Origin: Trogon surrucura
Taxonomy: Eukaryota; Chordata; Aves; Trogoniformes; Trogonidae
Direction: 5' to 3'
Assembly (NCBI GenBank): GCA_020746105.1
Contig: JAJGST010000004.1
Coordinates: 156,687 to 220,686 of the forward strand
DNA length: 64,000 nucleotides
Within the stretch, counting starts at the first letter, position 1. Every line of letters begins with the position of its first letter. This document shows positions 1 through 14,200 of the stretch, piece after piece. The position numbers were made by a program, and so were the translations under genes. Under the pieces are notes generated by a model. That model saw only the letters and a program-made list of their open reading frames with translations, searched no databases and was not told where the DNA came from.

Positions 1-3000
1 GCCACTGCACAAACCTACATCTGTGGTTTGATCTGTATTTTAAGACTACAGGGGGCAGAAGGAAAGTGATTTATTCCAACACGCTATGCCAAACCTCCAG
101 CACACAGCTGAGCAACTGGGACCAGTTGGGCTGGGAGCGAATCGCTTGCTAAAAACAACAACAGATGGGAGGACACTTTTAAAAGACTTCTAACGTGCAC
201 GCTTGCTGACTGTATAAAATTAGGCTGAAATGACATTATTAAAGGAAGCTTTCAAGTGCCAAAAATGAAAGAAGGTCATATATTCTCCACTGAGGAAATC
301 CAGATCTCACCAGAGGGGACACTTTCATTATTCTGCTATTTTATCTGTTTTGTCTTTTCCAACAACTTTGTAGCCAGACAGGAAAAACAGCTAAAAGGTA
401 TGGTTACGAGTTGAAAGAATGAGCACAGAGAGCAGGTAAAAGATGTAAGAATTGGAAAGGCAAGTCAAAATTTTAAAAGTATTATGGCACAGAACTAGTA
501 AGGATAAAATAGTTACTAATGAAAAGACAGGCTAATTTGAATGTAGAGGTTATAGGTGTTACTATTTTTGTGGTAACAGATGTCATGTGTCATCAAAACA
601 GAATGACACCACTACAAATATATGTTTAGTTCTCGTGTAACAACAAATTTTTCAACTTTGCTGTTCAATCTCTCGCCTCGGTTTGGTTAATTTGTTTGCT
701 TTGGCTTTTTACCCCTCCAAACAACGTCATCTATTCACGGCTACCTCTCCTCCCCATTTCTGATCGACTCTGGTGATTTAAATTCAGCAGCTCCTGTGCA
801 CCTTTTGTCGACCGGAGGCAAATCCCTTCCCAAGGCTCATTTCAGTTACGAAAGCACCTCTGCTAATGGGCACGAGGGAAACAGCGTTGGTGATGCACAC
901 AGCATGGCCACTCGTGCAAAATGAAGGAATCACAAACTCACGGTGGCTGAAGGGCCCCCAGGACGGCTCCAGCCCAAGTTTTTGCCTAAAGCAAGGCTGC
1001 GCTGAATTCACGCTGGGATGCTCGGGGCTTTGACGAGTTGGGTCCTGAAAGCCTCTGGGGAGAGAGGAGCTGCGACCTCTCCAGGCAACCTCTTCCAAAC
1101 TCGGCTGGGTTTGTTGCAATTTATCCCCATCCTCCTTACATTCTCATCGAGAGCCAAATTTAAAAAAAAAAAAAAAGTTACAGAATTTTAGTTGACTCAT
1201 TTGCCACAATACATTAATATAAAATATAATAATTATGCTAGCATATTATGCTAATTATGTTATTATTATTATAATGTAATTGTGAAGTTTCATAATTATG
1301 TCATATATTGTATAGAATTATTATATGTTAATAGCATAATATAATTACACCATACGAGTATATCACCCTTACTCTATACATTTCTTGCATTACATTCATT
1401 TTCTCTGTTGCCTTGGCCTTCACGTGCTGCCCTGCACGGCTTTTAGGCAAAAAAATGTATCTTTTTGCTTGTATGGAGCCCAACATGGAAAAAAAAACAT
1501 GGAGGGGATGTCTTCCAACTTTGTTGAAGCAACGGCATGGCTATTTTCTTTTTAGTTTTATTTTACCTTTTTTCTTCTCTTGCTTCACCTAACCTTTCAT
1601 GTTGTTTATTGCCCACCTTTCCATTAGTAGTACACTCTGTTTTTACCGCTTGTAAATACAACACGTACTCCTGCTCCTTTCTTCATCATGTTTCCAGCAC
1701 TGCAAAACCACATTTACATCTTCCTCATACTTTTCTTCCATCTTAATGCAATATATCCCACACCCACTTCACTACTGTCCTCTCAGATGAATTGTTCCAA
1801 GTTTGATGGGAGGGGAGAACAGGAACAGAATATAAATAACTGCTTTGCCATCGATCACCTGGGTATCAAAACCAGTTTGTGTGTGCTGGTTTCAGTTTAA
1901 TTACACCACCTAGCAAAAACCAGTTCGTTACTTGCGAGTAAGGGTTTTACAGGCGATTCACAGCAATACTCAGCCTGAGTGCTGGTAATTAAAATGTGCC
2001 CCCTGGCAACTGCAATTTATTGCTTTTTGTTACTCAAGAGCATGGCACTGTATCATTGACATCACAGTACATGATATACCAAGAAAGCAGGATATTTACA
2101 TCACAGGTTCTCAGAAGCTGTTTTAATGCTCACTTTCGCTTTTTATAATACTCATCACCTTCAGCTTTAGTGTATATTTTACCTCATTAAATTATAATTT
2201 TTGTTGCTAGTATATTAATGGTTCTTCCTACAGCGTCCAAACCAGTGCTTGTCTTTTCAGTAGTAAACCCTAATCCAGAAGTATTTCCTGATCTGTAGGA
2301 AACAGGTTTGTTTTTATTTCTCCCCTCAAGCTGCCCAAGAACTGTACTACGAGCTCTATTCTGGTCATATGGGTCATATGGGAGTTCCCTCGGGGCAGCT
2401 GGCTCGGCAGGCAGGGGTGCTCGATCTCCCCCCTCAAGTGGGACGCCGCCTCAGGACTTGTGTCCCTGGGGCTGAGACTCCTCATCTGTGTAAGGTGAGC
2501 GTATTAGGATCCGGGTCATTCTTCTTTGGTTAGGGTGGGTGCAGTGTAGTTAACTCCTTTCCAGTTGATACCCGAACCGTTAATTTTGGAGGCGCTTCTG
2601 TTTATTGATAAATCTAATTTAGGCACGTGCGTGAATTTATCATCTCTAGAAACATGGGAGCGCTCTTCTCCACTGTCTCCACGACAAGGTAGTGCTGCCC
2701 CCACAAACGCAGGCATCTACACACTCTCTGTTGACAGTGACACTGCTTCACTCCCAGTAGAAAAGCTGCTTTCAGAACCTCACGCTGCTGGCGGTGAATG
2801 CCACATGTTGAGCTACAGACATCAAGCAAGAACGTTGTACGCTTTGCAAGCTGCCTTTGAGTTATCTTAAAGCCTCTACCTGTGACATCCTGCAGAACTA
2901 CGCAACGTCAATCACAATAATCACACTTGGACCTAACGGAGTGTTTCTAGAGAAGCCCGAAGCACATTACAAAAAGGGTAAGTTCTATTGTAAACCTGCT

Positions 3001-5107
3001 TGGGACAATAAAATGTATTTTACTAGTGCTAAAAAGAAACTGAAAATATACGGAAAGCAAATACCAGTGCTTGCAACCATGAAACATGGTGACTGCTGGG
3101 GAGGGGCAGCAAGGGCGTTTCACTTCGCATTCACACCTCAACAATTTCTTAGTCCAACACATTCACAGATACAGTGGAAAATTACTTCATTAACACAGAA
3201 CAACCTGTAGCTTTGTACTTTGCAAAATTCCTGCTACTTGCCTCTAACTTTCTCTCCTGTCATGCAGAAGCAAGAACTAATCTTCCCTTCTAGGAGAGGC
3301 TCCAGACGATCTTTCCTTTGCTCTGTGGTCCCACACACGTGCAGCACTTCCACGTTTCCCACGTCTGTGAGAAATCAGCAGCCACAGTTACTTCTCGACA
3401 CACAACTCTCGGCGTTGCAGTTCGCAATGGGGATGCTAACCCGGTGCGTGAAAACCTCGGGAGCAAAGAAGCACTTCCCCGTCTCCTCGGCTATTGGCAC
3501 GTAGTCCGGCTGGCTGAGACCACTGACACCTGGGAGAAAAAGGTTCCACAGACCTTCTGCTTTGGACACTGCCTGCTGAGAGAAACATTAGCAATAAATA
3601 GTAAATACACAGCAATAAAGAGTAAAAAAGGCAACTGCGGAAGTTTTTTGTGTATTTTACAAAATACCCTTGCTGTGAAGACTGCCTTGTATAAGCAGTT
3701 GCTTATTTATGCTTTCTTATTCTTCAAAGAACAGAGTAATGCAGCCAGCCTTCAGTAGAAAAATCTTATTTTTATGTCAAATAACTTGTGACAAATTCAT
3801 ACACTTCAGGTTGATTCACAATTCTATAGCTGCTACATGTGCATTAGAAGTGCTAGCTACCTGAATAAAAAATGGAAATACAGCTTCCTATTAGATACAC
3901 TGTGCTGAAACAAAAGAAATGCCTATTTCAGTGTTTTACTACTACTGTCAGCATCAGATCGTTTGATCCCAACTCAAGGCAGAGCCTTTAGATCATTCAA
4001 TTATTCTCCCTTCAAGCAGTAGCCAACAGATAAAGACAACAAAAATAACACACAAATCCTCCAGGTTGTATCTGTGGCTTCACTGAAAGAATTATCATTG
4101 ATTCGTGTGTGCCTCTTTCCTCTACCCTCAAATAAATAAACCCAGATTAAGAAATGATCAACTAATACAGCACAGGTTGTGCAATCTGGAAGCAGAAGGA
4201 GTTTTGGTTCTGGATAAAACATCCATCGCACATCTGAAAAGTATGTTGGCAATTGCGTTACCGGTATAAACCCAGATTTCTCCTCCTGAGGTAAGAAATT
4301 CTCCGCAGAGTTGGTTTTCAGAAGAGAAACACTTCTGCATTAGGCGACTACAACACGGCTTTTCCTTAAAAGCTGCCCTCATTTTGTCACATTTCACAGA
4401 GAACACGCTTTTTAGGATCCCCACGCTTTCCAGGAGAGAGAGGAGAAAATGTTTCTGCTCAGGCACAACCTTTGTAAGAGCAGCTCTTAGTTTCAGTGTG
4501 CCCCCACAGAAGTGCTGCTGCCTCAAACTACATCCTGTTGGCCACCGTGTCAAATGCAGAGCAGTCGTTAAACTCCGCTAAATAAAAGTGTAAAACCTTA
4601 GACGCTGGGAAGCAAAATGGAACAAAATCTTTGGAAGAAAATCAACAGCGCTTAAAAGAACCTGCACCAGTCAGCCGTACGCTGGATTTTATTGCTGTTA
4701 CTTAAATCACGCTTTCTAACGAATCCAATACTGATTATAAGAGCTTTTGTATAAAATCTCAACAAACACTTTATCAAAACCCACACACATGGAGAACAAC
4801 AGGTAACAATAAATTATTGCTTATATAAAAGAAGAACAGCTTACATGTTGAGAAGTACAATTTGTTGATGCCAAGGTCACTGAACAGGTTCCAAAAGTCA
4901 AACTCTCACGTTCCCCAGCCGGAATCGCTAACAAATACTACGCACAGACCTCGGTGCGTTAAAGGGAATTCCAGAGTAAATTTCAGAAGGCTACACTCAA
5001 GATTTAACATCGAGAATTACTCCTTATTCTGCTGTCCTTTTGCATCTCCAGGGAAGAACATTCTTAACCGGTAAAAGCAGAGGAGCCGTTCTGACAGCGT
5101 TTCTCAC
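1..5107. other. AT-rich intronic or intergenic DNA left of the last visible APLF exon
   Basis: No exon is supportable here on either strand. It holds an A-run near 1161-1175 and a very AT-rich stretch at about 1190-1370 built from TTATGCTA/AATTATG-like words. The frames at 2565-2870, 3318-3758 and 4158-4553 are short and lack splice signals. The final exon of the gene to the right (APLF) should lie here or beyond the left edge; I could not find it. Confidence 0.5.
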
Positions 5108-5233
5108 CTGTCACGAGCCGCTCCACAGGGGCAGTCAGGCCGGTCGTCATCCTTACCCCGAGTTACGATCCCCGTCTCACGGCAGTCATCATGGTTAGGG
5201 CGACTGAACTGCTGACAGGGAACGGGATTCTTC
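5108..5233 (-). CDS. APLF: APLF exon carrying the second half of PBZ1 and the start of PBZ2
   Basis: Acceptor TTTGGCAG and donor GTGAGA bound 126 nt read as 1+41 codons+2, matching the phase left by the 9.2-kb exon. It encodes RKNPVPCQQFSRPNHDD, then GKDDDRPDCPCGAARDR. At the two positions where a PBZ finger has histidines (C-x6-H-x5-H) it has Pro and Arg. The second finger has Arg where the second cysteine belongs. Confidence 0.78.
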
Positions 5234-8200
5234 CTGCCAAAGACAAAGATGGATCAAGAACTGGCTGTTCCATCTCAACACGAGCAGTGGAGATAAGAAA
5301 GGTGTTACTGAATCAGTGACAAATCATTTTCCTGCTGTTACGTGAAGAGGAGCTTTTAACGTTCAACTTTACGCAGGACGCAAGACCTACTTCCAGGTAA
5401 CCTTCCAGAAGAAACCGTTTTGTCTCTGCACACGCTGCAAAAGAAGTTTAGACGGGAATTATCCCCTTTGCCACCAGCTTTAAGTTTCAGATCTCCAACG
5501 TGTGCACCCTGAACGGGCACTGAACTGCTTGCCTCAAGCTAGAGGAATAATGACTTTCCTCTAGAGAGTAATTACTCCTTGAATTTACCCTTGTTACAGC
5601 TGCATTTAGAGACACCAAGCCCGAAATACCCATGTAGCTACCCACAAACACATCTTCCTCACTAGATCGCAGGCATAATCTCTCCTTTAAACTCACAGCT
5701 ACCTCTTATTAACTTTACAGGGAACAGGCAATACCAATTTCAACATTTCAACTATCACCATCAGAAAAAAATAAAACAAAAAAAGCTTTTGCAAAACCAT
5801 CACTTCAGCTCCGTGAGCTCTACGAGCCATTCAGGCCTCCCTTCAGGCATTGGAAAGTGATGAGATATTCAGCATTAACACTTGACACCTCCATCTGCCT
5901 GGTGTTTTTCACTCGGGAAACTTAACAAGAACGCTGCAGATAAACTCTTCTGCCTCTCATCAAAGGTCCATTGTCCCCTGGATCTATTTATAAGGTTGTC
6001 AGACTTCTTGTCCTGCTCTTCTGTGTTAATTTCTGCAAACTGTAAGGCAAGCAATTACTGTCTCACTGGAAATCCCTGCAAGGTTGCATTTACCAGACTT
6101 TTATTCTACAAGTTCTCAGGAAACAACATTTCTTATGCCAAATTCAGGCTGGTTGCCTATTTATTTCTCCATTTAAAAATAAATGAGATCAAACAAAGTA
6201 ATTTTAGATGTTACTTTGTTTTCTAAACGCATAGAGCTGATTTACTAATAATACTAGCAAGAATTTTCAGCCACGTAAAACACGATTCATCTTCTCAAAG
6301 GGATAGAGAAGCAACTAATGTTCTGTGAAATCACTTTAATATTTTTCCCTACAATAAGATCCATGTAGCATCGCAGTCACCAAGGAAAGAAGATCTGATC
6401 GCTCTCAATTAACCACACTACTCTAATTTTGGAGATACCCATCTCCTTTCAAAAATTTACTTTGAAACTTACTTGGACAACACCAAACAGCCCTTACTGG
6501 AGGAGACGGGGGGGGAAAAGAACAGTAATATGGAAGGAAGGAGGAAGAGAAACAAAAGCATCTTGATGTTTGCTCCCCATCACTGGGCTTCAGGATTCTT
6601 TGGGCCAGTGGATGTTACTCCTCAAAACACACATCACCTACGAAGCACATTAAACACATCCTGCTTCAGCTGCTCAGGACTCGTAGAAACACCACATTTT
6701 ATCTTACCTTCACCTGGGTCATTTGTACTTGCTCCACTTTTGTGTGTTGGGCAACAATATCCAGCAAAACAAACACAAGTGCACAGCTTACGTTAAGCAA
6801 ACATTTTCTCTTCTTGCAAAAATCTAAAGCATCTTCCTTTTATTAAAGGGTTCGTTTGTTCGGTTGGTTTTTAACTTGTTTTTTTAGACTTGTACAAGAG
6901 ATGTCAGCTGTAAGAGAACAACATCTACAATGCCGGAAGTCGCACACCAAAGTTCACTAGTTTCACAAAACCTCACGGCACAAGAAGGTAACGTTACGCA
7001 TTTGATCGAAACAAAATCATTTGGCTTTACTCACACTAGAAATAACCCATTAAAAGTCTCTTTTACGAGCAAAGTTTGATGGGAGCTTTGTCTTCTCATA
7101 AACTCACACAGTCACCGCCACTTTGCTGTCACAGGAGCTCTAAATTTGTGCACTCACACTTCCTAACGCAGAAAACTCTGCAAATAAATAAAAATCAGGA
7201 AAATAAAACTCACAAAGTCCTTCAGAATCAATGAATTCACTTCAAGCAGAAGTTGAGTATTGCTCACTGAAATATTTGAAGACAGTTTTAAAGCCACAGA
7301 ACTCAAGCCTGAAGCTACACTACAATGTTTTATGTCTTCTTAGAAGACAGGACTCAAAGAAAGGCAGACACAGGTCTTTAGCTGCCAGATTTACAAGCTG
7401 AAGAACACAGGAAAATGTTTAATTTTCAGAAACAAAGAGCAAAGTATTGGGAAGAATGCACACACAACCCAAAGGTCCCTGGTTTGACAGGGACGGGAAA
7501 GATTTACACACCCCCAGTCAGCAGAGAACTGCACCTCAGGCTGGTGAAAGGGCACGACTGTGACCAAAACTTGAGTTTTGGAGATGAGAGCTCAGGCCCA
7601 CGGCACCTCTTCCGTGCAGCCCTTGGAAAGGGGAGTTGGCTTTGAATTTACTTTTAAATCCCTGTTTTTCTAACCTTGGGAAAACAAGCAGCAGACAAGA
7701 CAATGGACACAAGACAGTATTTCCTTGACAACAAATACAGTCAGAGCACTCTGCCTACGACTTCTAGTCGTAACAGCAGTTTCTTCCAACTCAGTAAAGC
7801 TTCAGGCTGCCTCAGAAAGAGAATCCAACGCTGAAGGATGACAGCAAGAAGAATCCCTGGAGTGAAAGGGCTGCATCAAGCGGGATTCTTTCAAAAGCAG
7901 TGTTTTCAAATTCATAATTGAAGCAACTGAACTACGGGTGACAGAGTCACTCCTTACAATATTTAAGATACGTGCTGGAAAAACCTAATAAAATCAATAA
8001 AACTAACATTTAATCTTTGCAATTTCTGCTGGTTTACTAAGCAACTACCAAAGGTGCCAACGTTATCTAGAGAAGACAAGTATCTCTTAACAGGAGTTTA
8101 CAAAATCAAGGCTACAACACTGAAGAGCATTTAGTTATTGGAAAAATGACATCTTATGAATAAGAAACCTCACCTAGAAGTAAAAAAAAGAGGAAAAAAA

Positions 8201-11200
8201 AAGAAATGTAAGGTACCAAAGCGGTGCCCGTTTAAGATGCTGACTCCTACAGCACATCTTGTTAGAAGACACCTTTCGTAAGGTTGAAGTAATGGAGGAG
8301 AGAGAAACCAACTACCCCCTGTACTCGAAAGAGCGCTCAAAGCAGCTCCTCTTCCTTAGCAACTCTAAAAAGTACTTTTTGCTCATGGAAAACACGACGC
8401 AACTGAAAACTGAACACGCCATCGACGTGTTCCTTCAAAGCATCCGCGCACATCACACTCACCACACACGTGCTTTTAAAAATACGGGTAAGGGCAATGA
8501 TTTGCTCTAACACAGCTATGCCACCAGTGCAGAAAGACTCCTTGGTGCTCTGGCATTAAAAGCAAACGCTAAGACAGACGACAAAACAGATTTCTTTGGC
8601 TGCAAACAAGCAGGTTTAGGCTCATGACATTTCTCGAGGATCACAGCCAATGTTCTTGATACTTTCTATTTACAAATTTCTCCAGCAAAGGTTTAGTCAT
8701 GCGTTATTTCAGAGCATTCTCTTCTCTTACAAAGCAATACTTTCCAAAAGCCTTGCTGCCAGATATTCAGACTGCAGTAACTTCAATAAATACAATCACC
8801 TTGAATAAAAGTCTCACCAGCAAATAAAACAAGCCTCAGGGTCTATGCTGAGCATTTCAACCACTCACATCTCCTCTCCCTGCTGGTACATGGAATATAC
8901 ACCGGGTTTTTTTACTGCTTTTCTTTTTGAAATGGACCTTCATTTCTCACTTCCTACAACATTTCATCTTTTAATCTGATGAATTTCTTCATCCCCTGTT
9001 TGGGTTAGAGTAGCACGTAGTAAGACACCCTGGCTTCTCCTTTTACACTCTGAAAACTCCCGTTATGTCGTTTGTTTCTCACCAGTCCCGTTTCCCAAAA
9101 GATTTCTTTTTCAAATCAACGCTTGTAATGACTTTACTGTTTTGCCTTCCGTAACTAATACACTATTTCTTATTAGCAAGCTAGCTTAAGCTACTTTTAA
9201 TTTTCCTTTACCTGGAACAGCCTCTCCCGTACACGCAAGGTGTCCTCTTATGCTTCTTCTGCTTGGAGCTTTCTGAAGCATCTGCACTTCTGCTCGAATC
9301 AGAAATCTCAGTCTTGTCATCCAGATTTGCATCAGGCTCAAGAATCCCTTCCTGGGCACCAACATAGTGGCAAGTCCTGCCCCCGGGAGCTTGCTGCCTT
9401 GTAGAATCAGTGATCTGCTCTTTGCTATCTGTTTCCTCAATGCTCTTTTCTTTACTGGAGATCTGACCTACTCTTTGAGAACATTTACTATGCAACTGCC
9501 TACCCTTTTCTTCCAGAGAACTTCCAGGGGTTTTTGTTCCAGTCTTCCCATTTCCTGCCACGTTTCTCACCGTTCTCTCAAGAGGAAATCCAGACGTATT
9601 CTGGGGAACAGGGTTACATTTGGAAGGACCTGAAAAGTTACACTCTTCAGAATTAAAAGCTTCCAGAGCAAACTCTGCCTCATCATTTCTCTTTCTAAAA
9701 TCAATGAATCACAGAACAGCCCAGGTTGGAGGTGACCTCAAAAGATCATCTGGCCCAGCCTTTAAAATCTTCCCCTCCACTTCCCAGACTCGAGGGAGCT
9801 GCTAAATGCAGCTGCTGAAGGCAAGGCTCAAGTTCAGAACACACACACGCTTGCAAGAAAAACTTAGCCTAGAGCTCCTGTCTCAGCTTCTGCTCCCTCA
9901 CACCACAGTCAGGCTCCTCTCACCGTCTCAGTTTGTGAAGAGTCCAAAGGCTTCAGTTTAAATTAACTTTCAGTCACAAGTATCACTCCTGAAAAATGAA
10001 CTGGGACTATACATGTGAAGATACAGTAGACACTAGAAGAACATACACTCCGATACAGGAACCCATTTTAATCCCTTAAGTACCAAGATACATGGAATAT
10101 TATATATTTATCTATACATGGAAGATACATGTGAATTCATCATATACACCTGGAGTTTAATCCCACCCCAATACCTCTCAAATGCTTCAGCTTGGGACTC
10201 TAAATCATAAAACAGTTTGTCAGTAGATACCACCAGGCAAAGATTTCAGCTCTGACAAATACTGCATTTTAAACTTTGGAACACGTGTGTGTTTATTTTT
10301 GTTTTTTAAAGAGATGTGCGCTTTAAATAAATACTATGATATACATACCCAAGACAAGAATCTGGTCCTGACAACTCAGACATTACCTGGGAGCATGCCT
10401 AGAGGGGGCTGAGCTACTGTGACACGCTACAGGACTAACCAAAGGTCTCTGCTCTCTACAGTTCATTATCTAAGTGTCCCCTCCAGAAAATTTATACTTG
10501 GCTTGCACAGAAGTGTTTGGCAGAGCTTGAAAACAAGCTGCTGGTTCCCTATTTGATCTTGTTCCTTCCAACGCAAGCCTCGTAACACGTTACCCAAACC
10601 CAGCGATTATTCCATCTGAGCAGCAACGTGACAAAGAAACGGCAAACTCAGCACCAAGAACAAGCGCTGCCGAGAGCAGCTTCTGTAGGTAAGGCCAGGG
10701 GGAGGCAGAGACGCCTCTTTTCTCAGGACTCCCAAAACAAGGCTCAGCAAACAGCTGCAGCTTAGGAAATGAGCCTCCATTTGCACAGGAAGGACTCAAT
10801 CCCTTTTCCTAACTGATTTGCCACTCCCACTGGTGACTTCTCTCTGCTACAGACTTCAGTCACTGCCCAGAGCAAACACTTTCAGATTCATTGTGGCAAC
10901 GAGGTAAAAAAGAGGTTGCAACCTCTTCGCAAACCACAGCCAAGAGCGCTCCTGGCGCCGGCTACACCGTGTGTAGCACCCGCTGCCATCTCCTGGCTGC
11001 CGGCACTTGGAAGAATTAAGATGCTTTTTCCTTCCTGCCCTCCAGCAGCTTTTCTCGATTGCCGTAGACATGACAGCAGGAGAGGGATACTGGGTGTCGT
11101 GGGTTGACCCTGGCCAGCCGCCAGGTACCCACACAGCCGCTCACTCACTCCCCCCTTCACTACTGAACAGGGGGAGAAAATATCTCCAAGGGCTCAGGGT

Positions 11201-14200
11201 TTGAGATAAGGACAGGGAGATCACCCTCATTTACCGTCCCGGGCAAAACAGACTCAGTTTTGGGGAAATTAGGTACATTTATTAAAAGAACTAATCAGAG
11301 AGGAGTAGTGAGAAGTAAGAAAAAGCAAACAGATCTTAAACAGAACACCTTCCCCCCATCCCTCCCTTCTTCCCGGGCTTAACATCAATCCCGGTTTCTC
11401 CACCTCCTCCCCCTGAGCGGCACAGGGGGACAGGGAATGGGGGCTGCGGTCAGTTCATCCGACGTTGGTTCCACCGCTTCTTCATTCCGGGGGAGGACTC
11501 TTCACTCTTCCCCAGGGTCACTGTGGGGTCCCTCTCACGGGAGACAAGCTTCACGCTCTCTTCTCCGCGTGAGTCGTCCCACGAAGGGCAATTCATCAAC
11601 TTGCCCAACGTGAGACACCTCACGAGGGGCAGCCCACCCCTCGTGAGTCTGAGGCGCAGTCCTTCGGGGGAAACTGCTCCAGCGTGAGCCACCCACAACG
11701 TCCCAAAAGTCCCACTGGCCAACCTGCTCCAGCGTGGGCATTCCCTCTTCCACGGGCTACAGGTTCCGGCAGCAACTCGCTCTGATGTGGGCTTCCCACG
11801 GGCTACAGTCCCCTTTCAGGCATCCACCCACACGGCGTGGAGTCCTCGGTGGACATCTATGCGGTGATCCTCACAGTGGACTTCTGCACCTCGCCCATGG
11901 GCTGCAGGGGGACAACCCGCTTCACCATGGTCTTCACCACGGACCCGGGGGACTCCTTCTGCTCCGGCGCCTGGAGCTCATCCTCCCCCCCCCTCCTTCT
12001 TCACTGACCTTGGTGTCTGCACAGATTCTCACTCCTCCATCTCTGTGCCAGCTGTAATGGCGCAGTTCTTTTTCCCGTTCTTAAATATGTTTTTCACAGA
12101 GGCGTTCCTCTGCTATCACCTTACTGATAGGCTCAGCCTTGGCCAGCGGCGGGTCCCTCTTTGTAGCCGGCTGGCATTGGCTCTATCAATCTTGGGGAGC
12201 TTCTAGCAGCTTCTTACAGAAGCCACCCTGCAGCTCCCCCCCCGCCGCTGAAATCTGGCCAGGCCAAACCAAAACACTGGGTTTGCAATCAAAACTGCAT
12301 CCTTTTGGAGCTCGCTCTGATTTTTGGCTTGCACTCTTTTTTCTGCAAAGTTCTGAAGTCAATTTCTTACACAGTGCTTGAGATCAGAATAATTCATGAA
12401 ATTATCAGGAGAAAGGAACTAAAGCTTCATTCTTACAAACTGCAACCTTGAACATGTTAAAAAAAAGAAGAAGTACTTTTTTATGGGGGGACATCTGCCC
12501 CTCACAGGATAATCCATTGATTTTTCTGGGAAGCATCTGGTTTCCAAAGCTGAGTGAAGGAATACTGTAAGCTTGGAGTGAAGGCTCAGAATGATCCCAG
12601 GAAGTTCTGGATTGTTTTGAACACACCAAGAAGAGTTGTCTGAACGCTGAGATCTTACCAGGACACAGCTCTTGCAGTGAAGGTGTGCCTGCTCTGTGTC
12701 TGAAGCCATCTAGTGACGGAGCATCACCTATAGTCTCCCAGCTTTGCAGAAGAGTGTCAATGTACTTGTGATGCCATGAACACAGGTCTAAAGGAATGTA
12801 ATATGTTTTTCTCTCAATTTTTAAGTTATGTGCTTAATCACAAGTTGTCTGTAGTAGAGGGAGGTTAAAAACTCGAAGATGATGCAGTGTATTTCTTCTG
12901 TGTCACCTTGGTTGACCATTTAATGTATTTCAGTACAACTCACGTCGCTATTCTGGAAGAAGGATCTGTTATTGGAACTCTTGGCATCCCTCAGACCAGG
13001 GTACTGAAAACTTGGTTTAGGCAAAGACTTGGAAAATACGCTATCCAACTGTGGGTTTTATTCCCACATGTTGCTACAAGTCTTGAATCTCTCTGAAGGC
13101 TTACACTAAAAAATCCAGACAAAAAACAACAAACAAGACAGTGATTGAATGATGGGAAAAAAAAATTCCTTCTCATGAGCAACCAAGTGTTCCATCTTCA
13201 ACAGCATCTATTTTATTTACCAAGAAATGAAAACCCATTGTTAACAAGTGTGAAGAGCACATACGCCATCACACAGGAAGAAGTTTATAGTGGGGAAAAC
13301 CAAATTCATTAGCTTTCACTCATTAGCTTACAAAGCAGTCCGATAATTTTTACTCTGCATTCTCTGCTTTTCTGAATTCACTACCCCATTGCTAAGCAAC
13401 AGATTCTCTAGCTGAACATCACAGCTTTTTGTAGGACTTACTATGGAGCTTGGAAATAAAAAAATACTACCAGCAAACCAGGAAACTTCCACAAAACTGT
13501 CAGCAAATCTCATTACATTGTCATTCAGGAACCTCTCTGCACGAGATACAGTGACAGCTGCTTGCCAAACGGGACCAGGAACTGGAGTTTTCTCATACAA
13601 GGGGAGAGACGGGCGAGTTTTCAACGCATGTACAAAAGATGTTTTCCACGTGCGGGCACTGGGCCTGGTGGATCGCGCTTTCCTTGCGGCATTTCCCCTC
13701 CCCTACTCGCCGAGGTACCACACACAATTTGCCATCCTAAGAAACCACAGGGCTTCAGCCCAAACAACACGGTACAGCAGAAAACCTTCAGTATTTGAAG
13801 AGCTCTCTGATAAAACCCCTTAGTTTTTGTTCTCAATCATGCTTGCTTACTTTGACTTCAAAATTAGACATTAATAAAAACTCACAAGTAGTTACAAACT
13901 CACTAGCAGTTAGGAGAAAGATTTAGCTCTACATTCTTCTGCATGTCTACCTGGGGAAAAAAAAGACACACCAGATCTCAAATCCCTTAAAGTCAATCCA
14001 GACACGTTGGTGTGCATCACCTGTTCTGCCTGGGTTTAGTTATTTGCAATACACTTACAAACCTTCTGTGAGGACTCTGGTAGCAATGCGGAAATGGCAA
14101 AAAGAAATAAAAAAAACCCCGCAGAATCCTACTTTTCCTCTAAATATAACTGAACCATACCCTCAGTAACAGTTACATAAAGTCTGGGGTTTGCTTTTGC

